Source: Collinsella aerofaciens
GTDB lineage: Bacteria > Actinomycetota > Coriobacteriia > Coriobacteriales > Coriobacteriaceae
Direction of reading: 5' to 3'
Length of the DNA: 34,687 nucleotides
Assembly: GCF_005844325.1 (NCBI RefSeq)
Contig: NZ_SPFY01000025.1
Location: forward strand, 1-34,687
Below, one piece after another: positions 27,795-34,687 of the stretch (its first letter is position 1; each line of letters begins with the position of its first letter). The notes below the pieces were generated by a model. That model was not told the origin of the DNA and searched no databases. It worked only from the letters and a program-made list of their open reading frames with translations. The translations under genes were made by a program, and so were the position numbers.

Positions 27795-27800
27795 AGTATA
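27795..27800 (-). promoter_or_regulatory. Probable -10 box of the gatCAB promoter
   Basis: Reading leftward, TTGTATACT gives a good -10 (TATACT) placed to start a leader of about 30 nt before gatC. No convincing -35 sequence is found at 16-18 bp, so this is a weak assignment. Confidence 0.3.
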
Positions 27801-27895
27801 CAAGGCAACGCCGCTTGGAGCAGGTGCTTTACCTAAATGCAGCGAAAACGTAACGAGGACGGCGGGCTGGCAGGCGGCGGGCCGGCGGTTCTACA

Positions 27896-27999
27896 GCGAA
27901 ACCGCACCGTCCATAGCGAAAGCCGTACTGCCCACAACGAAAACCGTCCCGCCCACAACGAAAAGCATCCCGTCCGAAACGAAAAGCATCACAACATTC
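27896..27999. repeat. Five tandem 20-21-bp units with an (A/G)CGAAA core
   Basis: Units start at 27896, 27916, 27937, 27958 and 27979 with (A/G)CGAAA and continue with an ACCGTCCCGCCCA-like sequence. The 21-bp spacing yields a seven-residue periodic frame on the minus strand, which is a by-product rather than a gene. The last unit runs into the hairpin at 27987-28043. Confidence 0.65.
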
Positions 28000-28043
28000 G
28001 ACGCTTTTCGTCAAAATCGAGATTTTCATCGAATGTTGTGATG
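27979..28043 (-). terminator. Candidate terminator of the pilus operon with overlapping hairpins
   Basis: CATCACAACATTCGA (27987-28001) and its exact complement at 28029-28043 form a 15-bp stem, followed on the minus strand by a T-rich CTTTTCGTTTCG. It would end the sortase transcript. A competing 9-bp stem (27979-27987 with 28003-28011) and an internal AAAATC/GATTTT hairpin overlap it, so alternative folds are possible. Confidence 0.45.
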
Positions 28044-28057
28044 GCTTGGAAGTCCCG

Positions 28058-28092
28058 ACCACCACAAAGGTGCCTGTCCCCATTGTGGTGGT
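28058..28092. other. Short palindrome downstream of the sortase gene
   Basis: ACCACCACAA (28058-28067) and TTGTGGTGGT (28083-28092) form a 10-bp stem around a loop containing GGGGACAGGCACC on the minus strand. It looks like a REP-type intergenic palindrome. No T-run follows. Confidence 0.4.
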
Positions 28093-28105
28093 TCTGAAGA
28101 ATGTC

Positions 28106-29044
28106 TTATGCCGAGGCCTTGGCCTTGCGGCGCCTGCGGACCGCGTGGATCACGATGTCCAGCAGCAACAGCACAATGGCTACGACCACGATGAGCACGG
28201 CAAACTCGCGCTTGCCCCAGTGGCGGCCGGCCAGCGACTTTTGCTTGTCGACGTCCTTCTTGTTGTACTTGGTGCGCACGCAATGCACCAGCAGGCGATG
28301 GTCGTTCACGCCGTAGGGCGTGCAGGTGACGAGCGTCACCTTGTCGGCACCGGGCTCGATGGTCAGCGACTCCATCTCCTCGGGCAGCACGACCTCGGAG
28401 TCCACCATCTTGTAAGCGAGCGTCTTGTTCATGGTGTGCAGCAGTACCAGGTCGCCGGGCTCCAGCGAGTGGATGTCGTCGAACATGCTCAGGTTGCGCA
28501 TGCCCGAGTGCGCGGTGAGCACGCAATGCGTCGATGTGCCGCCCACCGGCAGGCTCGTGCCCTCCAGGTGGCCGACGCCCGCCATAAGGACTTCTTCGCT
28601 CGTGCCGTGGTAGATGGGCATGCTCACGTCGATGGAGGGGATCTCGACCCAGCTCATCATGGGGTCGCGGTCAAAGATGAGCTGTTGAGCGTAGGGCTCG
28701 ATCTGGTCGGCGGGAAGCTCGGTGGCCTCGCCCGCCAGCCGCTCGTTAAAGGAGCGCGCCTGGAGCAGGATGCGCTCGCGCTCCTCGGCAGACAGCGCGT
28801 CCACGGTGCTGGACACCGTGCTGATCTGGTTGAACACGCCCGAGGCCTCGAGCCGGTCCAAGATCCACGGCCAGGTCATAAGGCCCACGCCAATAAGGAT
28901 GATGACGATGGTGATGAGCCGATCGGCCCAGCGCGGCAGTCGCTTGCGGCGGCGCTTGGGCTTTGGCTGAGGTTGGGGCTGAGGACTTGAGCCACCGTTG
29001 TCCGCGGCGTTATTGCTCTTCATATGTTTGGCGCCCTGCACCAT
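28106..29044 (-). CDS. Class C (pilin-polymerising) sortase
   Basis: Cleaves LPXTG-like sorting signals and joins pilins covalently at the cell surface. The 312-residue protein has a proline/lysine-rich cytoplasmic start, a membrane span at about 42-60, the catalytic His179 (LTAHSG), Cys241 in TLVTCTPYG and Arg250 (NDHRLLV), and a second C-terminal membrane span (about 282-300) with a basic tail. Two membrane anchors are typical of class C. The ATG at 29044 follows AAAGGAG. It is the last gene of the pilus operon, separated from the pilin upstream by 513 bp with two hairpins, which could reduce its expression relative to the pilins. Confidence 0.93.
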   Translation of the reverse strand: MVQGAKHMKSNNAADNGGSSPQPQPQPKPKRRRKRLPRWADRLITIVIILIGVGLMTWPWILDRLEASGVFNQISTVSSTVDALSAEERERILLQARSFNERLAGEATELPADQIEPYAQQLIFDRDPMMSWVEIPSIDVSMPIYHGTSEEVLMAGVGHLEGTSLPVGGTSTHCVLTAHSGMRNLSMFDDIHSLEPGDLVLLHTMNKTLAYKMVDSEVVLPEEMESLTIEPGADKVTLVTCTPYGVNDHRLLVHCVRTKYNKKDVDKQKSLAGRHWGKREFAVLIVVVAIVLLLLDIVIHAVRRRRKAKASA

Positions 29045-29417
29045 CGCCGGTCACTCCTTTACAGCTCAGGTTGTCTGAACAAATAATAGCCGATTGGAAG
29101 GCTCCCCCGCCGGGCATAGGCCCGTATTTGAGTTTTCAAAATATCGCGAATCAGCAGAGCAGTTCGGGATACAATGTCAATAGGAAACGACGCATCCCGC
29201 GTAAATGAAAGAGAGCGCGGGCGGCCTAGTTTTCTGGTTTTGTTAAATGCCCGGAATCCGACCCCCGGGCATTCTTATTTGCGCTTGTTGCGGCGCAAAT
29301 GCCTTCCACCGTCCGCACTGCGCGTGCGCCTACGGACCTTAAACCGAACTTCATGCGAGTCAAGAAACGCGATGACGGATGAGTCCGCATCGGACGGTGG
29401 AGGCTGCCTGTGTTATC
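29045..29417. other. Spacer between pilin terminator and sortase with several inverted repeats
   Basis: No gene is supported. It contains a 9-bp hairpin at 29246-29273 (AATGCCCGG with CCGGGCATT), a TTTGCGC/GCGCAAA hairpin just beyond it, and a longer inverted repeat with arms at 29306-29315 and 29391-29400 (CCACCGTCCG with CGGACGGTGG). TTGACA at about 29172-29167 (minus strand) could be a -35 for a separate sortase promoter, but no matching -10 is clear. Confidence 0.45.
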
Positions 29418-29457
29418 CAAAAAGAACGGGGCAAACTCCAGTGCGGAGTCTGCCCCG
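29418..29457 (-). terminator. Rho-independent terminator after the major pilin
   Basis: A 13-bp stem with one mismatch (CGGGGCAAACTCC with GGAGTCTGCCCCG) is followed on the minus strand by TTCTTTTTGG. It lies about 100 nt after the pilin stop and upstream of sortase, so sortase expression needs read-through or its own promoter. Confidence 0.75.
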
Positions 29458-29557
29458 AAAAGAGAATGGCAAAGCAAGAACGTGGATGGACGAGAAAAGT
29501 GTCCGCAAGTCTCATGGCCATTACATCCCACCTGCCAAAGGGATGGGTAAGCGAGCG

Positions 29558-31216
29558 TTACTCCTGCTCGGACTCCTCAGCCTGCTTACGGCTGCGGATG
29601 AGGTGCGCCACGCCGATGCACAGCACCGCGCCACCAGCGATCCAAGTGAAGGTCACGCCATTGAGGCCGGTCAGCGGGAGGCCGGAGCCCTTCTTGTTCC
29701 TGACGGTGAGGGTGACAGTACCGCCATTGATGCTCGGAGTATCAACAAGGTTCGAACCGTTCTTACCTGTAGTGACGCTCAACGTGTTGTCACCCTCCGC
29801 CTTATCGAGGCCCGCGGCGGTAATGGTGAAGGTAAAGTCATCCAGCGTGTTGTAGCCAGGGTTACTGCCCTCAACCTCGTGCACCGTGTAGGTGCCAGCA
29901 TCGAGGCCCTTGACGGAAATCTCACCCTGATCGTTCGTTGTGAACTCATACTTACTGTCCCCGAGGGAGCCGTTCTTCTGGACGCACTGGGCAGTCGTTC
30001 CCTGAGCTACGTCCTCGTCGGGCGCAGTCGCCTGGATGGTGAACTTTACGCCCTTGAGCTTCTGGTCCGTATCCACAGAGTCTTCCTTGACGAGCTTGAG
30101 AGCATAGGTGTAGTCGCGCACGGTGTCGGGCACGGACTCGCCCTTGGAGTCGTGGCCGGGGTTGTTGGAGTAGATGAGCTTGACGCTGTTGTCGTTGCCC
30201 TCGCCACCGACAACGACGTTTTCGGCCTTGTCGGGATCGAGCTTGGCGGTGTAGGTGACAACGACCTTAGAATTCGGTTTGATGGTTACGCCCGAACTCT
30301 TAAGATCGTTGAACGTGACCGTCAGGAGGTTATTGCCGTTCGCCTGATCATAGTCAACAATGTACTTGTCGCTAGCAATCTTAGTCCCGTCGACCTTGAC
30401 CTCAACGGAAGTCTTATCGGCGGTCAAGCCGGCGGACAGCTCGTCGTGGAACTGGTAGTAATACGTTTTGAACGTATCGACGTTCTTGGCGACGGTACCG
30501 GTAAGCTGATAGTTGACCGGCTGGCCCATCTGCGAGTCGCCCTTGTCGGCCCAATTGCTGACGGACTTGTCGTCCTTAATTTTCTTCTCGACCGTGGGAA
30601 TATCCGTCTTCTCGACAACCGCCACGGCCTTGCCGCCCACGACGGCGAAGATCGGCGAGGTGCCGGTCTGCTTCTTATCGGCGTAATCGTCCTTGGTTCC
30701 AATCGAAGAGGTATCGGTCAGGAAGAGGTAGTAGCCCTTGCTCGTGGCAGTAAAGGGGGTGCCAGCATCAAAAACCACGCCAGTCGCGGGTACGTCCTTC
30801 TCGACAGCCAGGGCAATCTTATTGAGAAGATCGTCCTTCTTCACGACCGTGGTAGGAGTGGTATCCATGATCGCCTCAGAAAGGTAGTCGGCGACCTCCT
30901 GCGCGGTCGACGAATTGGTGATGCCTGGCGCGTTTTCAGACGTAAGGACGCCGCGAACGGCATCCCTCGCTTGGTCGCTCGCCCAGTCGACGTTGGACGC
31001 GACCTTCTGCCCGTCCTTGTCCACGACATCGGCCTTAAAGATCTGATATGCCTTGAACTTGGTGGCTCCATTGTTCTCGTTCTGCGTGATCGTGATCGTA
31101 TCGTCGCCCTCCGCTGCAAACGCCATGGTCACCGGCGCCATAACTCCGCCGAAGCTCAGCGCTGCTGTGAGGCCGGCGGTTACTGCCAGGCGTGCGATGT
31201 TCTTGTTCATGCTCAT
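29558..31216 (-). CDS. SpaA-type isopeptide-forming pilin, probable major subunit (LPLTG)
   Basis: A 552-residue secreted pilin. A signal peptide covers about residues 1-34 (MSMNKNIARL to AFA-A). The N-terminal domain begins near FKAYQIFKADV, as in the fimbrial isopeptide D2 family. A C-terminal SpaA-like domain has the E-box GLDAGTYTVHEVEGSNPGY, whose Glu helps isopeptide formation. The sorting signal LPLTG (513-517) is followed by a hydrophobic span and a basic tail. No canonical YPKN pilin motif is seen. The ATG at 31216 follows GGAGGAAAAGAAG. It is probably the shaft subunit because it is last among the pilins and is followed by a terminator; that role is inferred. Confidence 0.9.
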   Translation of the reverse strand: MSMNKNIARLAVTAGLTAALSFGGVMAPVTMAFAAEGDDTITITQNENNGATKFKAYQIFKADVVDKDGQKVASNVDWASDQARDAVRGVLTSENAPGITNSSTAQEVADYLSEAIMDTTPTTVVKKDDLLNKIALAVEKDVPATGVVFDAGTPFTATSKGYYLFLTDTSSIGTKDDYADKKQTGTSPIFAVVGGKAVAVVEKTDIPTVEKKIKDDKSVSNWADKGDSQMGQPVNYQLTGTVAKNVDTFKTYYYQFHDELSAGLTADKTSVEVKVDGTKIASDKYIVDYDQANGNNLLTVTFNDLKSSGVTIKPNSKVVVTYTAKLDPDKAENVVVGGEGNDNSVKLIYSNNPGHDSKGESVPDTVRDYTYALKLVKEDSVDTDQKLKGVKFTIQATAPDEDVAQGTTAQCVQKNGSLGDSKYEFTTNDQGEISVKGLDAGTYTVHEVEGSNPGYNTLDDFTFTITAAGLDKAEGDNTLSVTTGKNGSNLVDTPSINGGTVTLTVRNKKGSGLPLTGLNGVTFTWIAGGAVLCIGVAHLIRSRKQAEESEQE

Positions 31217-31324
31217 CTTCTTTTCCTCCGTTTTCCGGTTGGTTCTCATTCGATCGGTCATCATCTGTCTGTGTCTTAGCATCTGCTTCGCTACGTCTCG
31301 CCCCGCTCTCTGTGGGGCTGCCAG

Positions 31325-32989
31325 CTACTCTTTATGGCTGCCACCTCCCCGCTTGATCAGGAGCGCGACCACGATCAGTGCAGCTCCGGCGACCGCTGCG
31401 GCGGCCACGGCGTACATTGCCATATCGCCAGTCAAGGGTATAAAGCCTCCGGTGGTGATGCTAGGGGGTGTGCCGGTGGGCGTATTAATGATCGACGCCT
31501 CCAGGCTGCCCGTCGACCCGTCCGCGCTGTCGGCGCGCAGGGGCGACTCGGCCGTAATGGTGAGCTTGGGCTTGGCGGCAGCCACCTGGTCGACGTCCAG
31601 GCCCTCGGCCTTGACCGTCACGGAGCGCGTGCCCTCAAAGGCGGTGTAGCCCTTGGGCGCCTTGAGCTCGCGGACCTCCAGCTTGCCCGAGTCCACGCCC
31701 GAGACGGTCACGCGGCCGTCCTCGCCCGTGGTAACGGTGGCCTTGCCTTCTGCATCCCACGTGCCATCGGCCGCCAGCGTGCGACCGCGGTCGTCGGCGA
31801 TGCTCAGAACCGCCCCGGGCAGCGGTTTGTCGCCGTCGCTGCCGCGCTTGGTGAACGCGAGATCCCAGATGTAGGCGCACGCGTCATCGCTCGGCGTGCG
31901 GGTGAAGCCGGCGTCGCCGGACTGGTCGGCAAAGGGAGAGCGCGGGTAGCGCAGGTAGACCTCGTTGGGGTTGCCCTTCGCGATGCCGTGGTTGCATACG
32001 CTGTTGAGCGGCGCATTGTACACGGCGACCACGCGGGCGCCTGCGGTGAAGGTGTCGGTCCCGCCGAGCGCGGCAATCAGGTCACCGGTGCATACGGTGA
32101 AGGTCTTGCCGTCGACCGAGACCCTGCACTGGGCCGTGATGTCGGTCCAGCCCTTCGCGGGCTCGGTGCCGGCGCGCCCGTCCTTGCCGGCCGAGACGGC
32201 GCCGAAGCCACCGTCCGCGCCCGCCGCCACGTACACGCGCATGCTCGCGGCGACCTTGGAGGGGTCGAGCCCCGCGCTCATGGTGTCGACGAACTGCACC
32301 GCATAGGTGTCGTAGGCCGTGAGCCCCGCCGGGACCGTGGCCGAGAGGCGCCAGTACAGGTCGTCGGCGACCGTGGCGTCGGCGGCCTTCTGCCATGCGG
32401 CGGTGCTGTCCTCCAGCACGTGCTTGGACACCTTGGGCGTCGCCGCCTTGGGCTTGACGGTGACGGCGCTGCCGCCCACCAGGGCCATGATCGGCGCGGT
32501 GCCGGCCTCGCCCTGGGCGATGGCGTCGTCGTCGGCGACGATGAGCCAGTAGCCGCAGGGCAGCTCGGCCGCCGTGCTCGCATTAAGGGCCACGGACACG
32601 GCACCAGAGCTCTGGAGGGAACGAGCGAGCTGTGCGCTCAGCGCACTCGTAAGGTGGGAATCGGTGTTGAGCCACTCGGCAGCTTCCTGCGCGGTTGTCT
32701 GGGATTTGGACATGCCGGCGCTGTGCAGCACAGGCAGCGCGGCGTCGCGCACGGCATCGCTTGCCCAGGCGAGGTCGGTGGCGATTTTAGCGTCGTTATC
32801 GCCATCGATGACGTTGGCGCTAAAGATCTGGTAGGCGTCGTAGCTGCTCGCCACGGTGCCGCTCACCGTGATGGAACCGGTCGAGGTCGGCGCGGCCTGC
32901 GCGGATGCGGGGAACACAACCGCGCAGGTGCCGATCACGAGGGCAAGCAGCGCAAACAAGATCGGGAAGGAGCAAACTTTCTTATTCAC
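31325..32989 (-). CDS. SpaA-like pilin with IPLTG sorting signal
   Basis: A 554-residue secreted pilin homologous in layout to the next gene: signal peptide (to about ASAQA, residue 31), a YDAYQIFSANVIDGDN segment matching FKAYQIFKADV of the other pilin, and an E-box-like KLEVRELKAPKGY. The sorting signal IPLTG is at 517-521, followed by a membrane span and KRGGG. Isoleucine replaces the usual leucine. Several Cys residues occur in the middle. The start is GTG at 32989 (MNKKVCSF), 8 nt after GGGAGGTGAGC-type sequence, overlapping the end of the upstream gene by 8 bp. GC content is higher than in its neighbour pilins. Likely an ancillary or alternative shaft subunit. Confidence 0.88.
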   Translation of the reverse strand: MNKKVCSFPILFALLALVIGTCAVVFPASAQAAPTSTGSITVSGTVASSYDAYQIFSANVIDGDNDAKIATDLAWASDAVRDAALPVLHSAGMSKSQTTAQEAAEWLNTDSHLTSALSAQLARSLQSSGAVSVALNASTAAELPCGYWLIVADDDAIAQGEAGTAPIMALVGGSAVTVKPKAATPKVSKHVLEDSTAAWQKAADATVADDLYWRLSATVPAGLTAYDTYAVQFVDTMSAGLDPSKVAASMRVYVAAGADGGFGAVSAGKDGRAGTEPAKGWTDITAQCRVSVDGKTFTVCTGDLIAALGGTDTFTAGARVVAVYNAPLNSVCNHGIAKGNPNEVYLRYPRSPFADQSGDAGFTRTPSDDACAYIWDLAFTKRGSDGDKPLPGAVLSIADDRGRTLAADGTWDAEGKATVTTGEDGRVTVSGVDSGKLEVRELKAPKGYTAFEGTRSVTVKAEGLDVDQVAAAKPKLTITAESPLRADSADGSTGSLEASIINTPTGTPPSITTGGFIPLTGDMAMYAVAAAAVAGAALIVVALLIKRGGGSHKE

Positions 32990-34687
32990 GACGCTCACCT
33001 CCCTTCGCATTCGCCTTGCGACGAATGTGCATCCAGGCCGCAGCAGCGCAAAGCACCGCCGCACCGGCAAGGTACGTCAGCGTGACGCCCGACATACCAG
33101 AAAGGGGCAAAGAGGTTGAGTAGGTGTTGGTGAAGGTGGGGGTGGACTTGGGCTTGGTAGTATCGGATCCATCGTTGTAATCCACGGGAGTCTGCCTGCC
33201 TTCGTCGATGGCATTACCGTCAGCATCCTTGATCTGGGTGTAGGTCACCTTCGTGGCAGTGATCGTGCCATCTTTCTGATCCGTCATCGTGACATCAAGC
33301 TTATAGACCGACTGATCGAACTTGTAATGCGAGAAAATTGAACTCTCATTCTTCTCGCGCACGTAGTACGTGAAGGTCTTGGAAGCGCCACGGCCCGTAG
33401 GATCACCGGCAGTGAAGGGTTTCTTCGTGATATCAGAGAGCGAGTACTTAATCCCCTCACCAGACGCATTTAAGAACGAAAGCGTCTGGGACTTGTCGCC
33501 ATCGACCCGAGTCTTAACCGTCTGAGCGCTGTTGAAGTCCGGGTTATCCGCAAACTCGAGCGTAAACTCCTTCATCTCGCCACCCTTAACGACCTTAGTC
33601 GCCTTGGGAATCCAGGAGCCGGTAGATTCGTACGGAGTGTACACGTTGGTGAAGGTCTTTTTCCCATTGGAGCCAGGGACGGAATAATAGCCGTCAGAAT
33701 CTGCCTGCACAGGACGCGGCTCGCTAGTTGAACCACCGGAGTGCTTGGTTACAGTCATGCCATTAATCGTGTAGTTATGAACTCTGAGATCTTTAGTCGA
33801 GTTCGGATCTTTCTGCGTCGGAACAGACATGAGCACAGTCGTGTGGTCCTCGGCCGTCACCACAATCTCGTACACGGCAGAGTCGTACGTGATGTTGTGA
33901 TCATTGCCAGCATCTTCAACCAAGTAGTATGTAATCTCGTCAGCCGTACCGCTCGCTGCAAACTGCTCACCAAGGTCAAACGTGATGTTGCCGTTAGCGT
34001 CATTCTTGACACGCTCAACAAAGTTGCAGCCACCATCGTTGAATGTGCCATTTTTCCAAGAAGGCGCCGTCGCAGTAGCCGAATCCTTGCGATAAACCGC
34101 GAAGGAAAACTGATCTGGGGCGGGCGTTTCTTCTTTTCCGGTTTGCGTATTTTTCAACGCCTTGGTCGCCTTCAGCTTAAGGCTCGGGTAAACATACGTA
34201 TCTGCTGGCTGACCCAAGTACAGGTCGCCGTTCGACATGATGCCGCCGCCATGGTTCCAGGAATAGTTGCCAGTGATGAAGGTTGTGGCAAGACCCTGCG
34301 CAGCCGTCGCAGCATCATCTCCGGCATTAACACCCGAAGACAAGCCGATACTATTCTTGACCTGAACACCACCATTAGCCGGAATACTAATCTTCTTTTC
34401 AAGTTCAATGCTTCCCGAAAACTTGGCGTCACCGCCACCAAGCATCTTGCCGATCACCGCTGCGATTGGATCGCTGTGTCCCGTTGCAGCAAGAAAGAAA
34501 TCCGCATGGCCGTTCGTGCGAAATACATCTTTATTGTAGGCATCAATATCTTGGTTCTTGCCGTGACCGCCGCCAGAAAGATGGGGCGTACCGTTATTGC
34601 CCGCATTATTAGCTGAATCGTACGTCGTGTCATATGGGGGTGCGGACGATTTCTTGGACCGCGCCTAGGCGTATCCAAGCTTCCTGC
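32982..34687 (-). CDS. FctA/Spy0128-like isopeptide pilin or adhesin, C-terminal part, frame-broken near the window edge
   Basis: The readable frame carries at least two strep-pilin-type isopeptide domains: one around FSFAVYRKDS...NITYDSAVYEIVV and one around KATKVVKGGEMKEFTLEF...YKLDVTMTD. The sorting signal LPLSG is followed by a membrane span and KGGERRE. The longest frame with a start codon begins with GTG at 34457 and would lack a signal peptide. In-frame coding-like sequence continues upstream to 34635, then meets a stop at 34665-34667. Removing one C from the C5 run at 34636-34640 joins it to an open frame that reads EAWIRLGAVQEIVRTPYDTT. The gene therefore extends beyond the window and is frameshifted here, or the base is an assembly error. 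Confidence 0.8.

Noticed and set aside
27829-28083. 84-residue minus-strand frame with seven-residue periodic Gly/Arg/Phe repeats
   Set aside because: The periodicity follows from the 21-bp DNA tandem repeat; no ribosome site or family support.
29370-29402. Hammerhead-ribozyme-like GGATGAGTCC...GGAC
   Set aside because: The GATGAG and stem II parts are present, but the required GAAA after stem II is missing on either strand.
29226-29531. 101-residue minus-strand frame between pilin and sortase
   Set aside because: It spans the terminator and several inverted repeats, with no ribosome site and no protein-like pattern.
29174-31279. 701-residue plus-strand frame over the major pilin
   Set aside because: Antisense shadow of a pilin with signal peptide, E-box and LPLTG; no domain of its own.

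Overview
The window looks like a chromosomal segment from a GC-rich gut Actinomycetota of the class Coriobacteriia, most like Collinsella. This is inferred from several things together: G/C-ending codon use, a type III glutamine synthetase, a DUF6110 plus metal P-type ATPase pair, a long AAA-type/winged-helix/BTAD regulator, a GatCAB operon and an LPXTG pilus operon. No rRNA, intact tRNA, CRISPR array or intact transposase gene is visible. About 24 protein genes and one tmRNA can be supported.

Layout. 1-476: gene-free, with two leftward terminators around a 220-bp inverted-repeat element. 477-2564 (-): glnN-type glutamine synthetase. 2991-7219 (+): a tight methionine/one-carbon operon of metF, a stand-alone methionine synthase reactivation protein, and a metH that lacks its own reactivation domain. 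7328-8692 (+): UPF0210 protein. 9009-9896 (+): SAM methyltransferase of unusual base composition. 10055-10354 (+): YhbY RNA-binding protein. 10424-13423 (-): 999-residue regulator. 13870-16776 (-): nagB, PTS EIIA(Glc) and glmM, an amino-sugar group. 16900-17741 (-): rpsI and rplM. 17899-18777 (-): patatin-like hydrolase. 18778-19405: repeats next to the ssrA (tmRNA) 3' end. 19406-19769 (-): tmRNA. 20006-20440 (+): unknown protein. 20500-21347 (-): RelB/DinJ-PIN toxin-antitoxin pair with a readable promoter/operator. 21509-23848 (-): P-type ATPase with DUF6110 partner. 24258-27759 (-): gatCAB. 28106-34687 (-): pilus operon with a partial FctA-like pilin, two SpaA-like pilins and a class C sortase.

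How genes work together. MetF supplies 5-methyl-THF and MetH uses it with cobalamin to make methionine. The separate activation-domain protein should re-methylate oxidised cobalamin on MetH. GlmM directs amino sugar into the cell wall, NagB returns it to glycolysis, and EIIA belongs to sugar uptake. The three sorting-signal proteins are probable substrates of the adjacent sortase.

Most notable non-coding observations. (1) Two long palindromes (8710-8843 and 24113-24253) share conserved internal motifs while their stems differ by compensatory changes; both lie directly after a stop codon in the same relative orientation, which suggests an undescribed structured 3'-UTR or palindromic repeat family. 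(2) A C5 homopolymer at 34636-34640 breaks the reading frame of the upstream pilin. (3) Two 47-bp direct repeats contain 17 nt of the ssrA 3' end. (4) A MITE-like element at 134-353. All family names come from remembered motifs, not from database searches.
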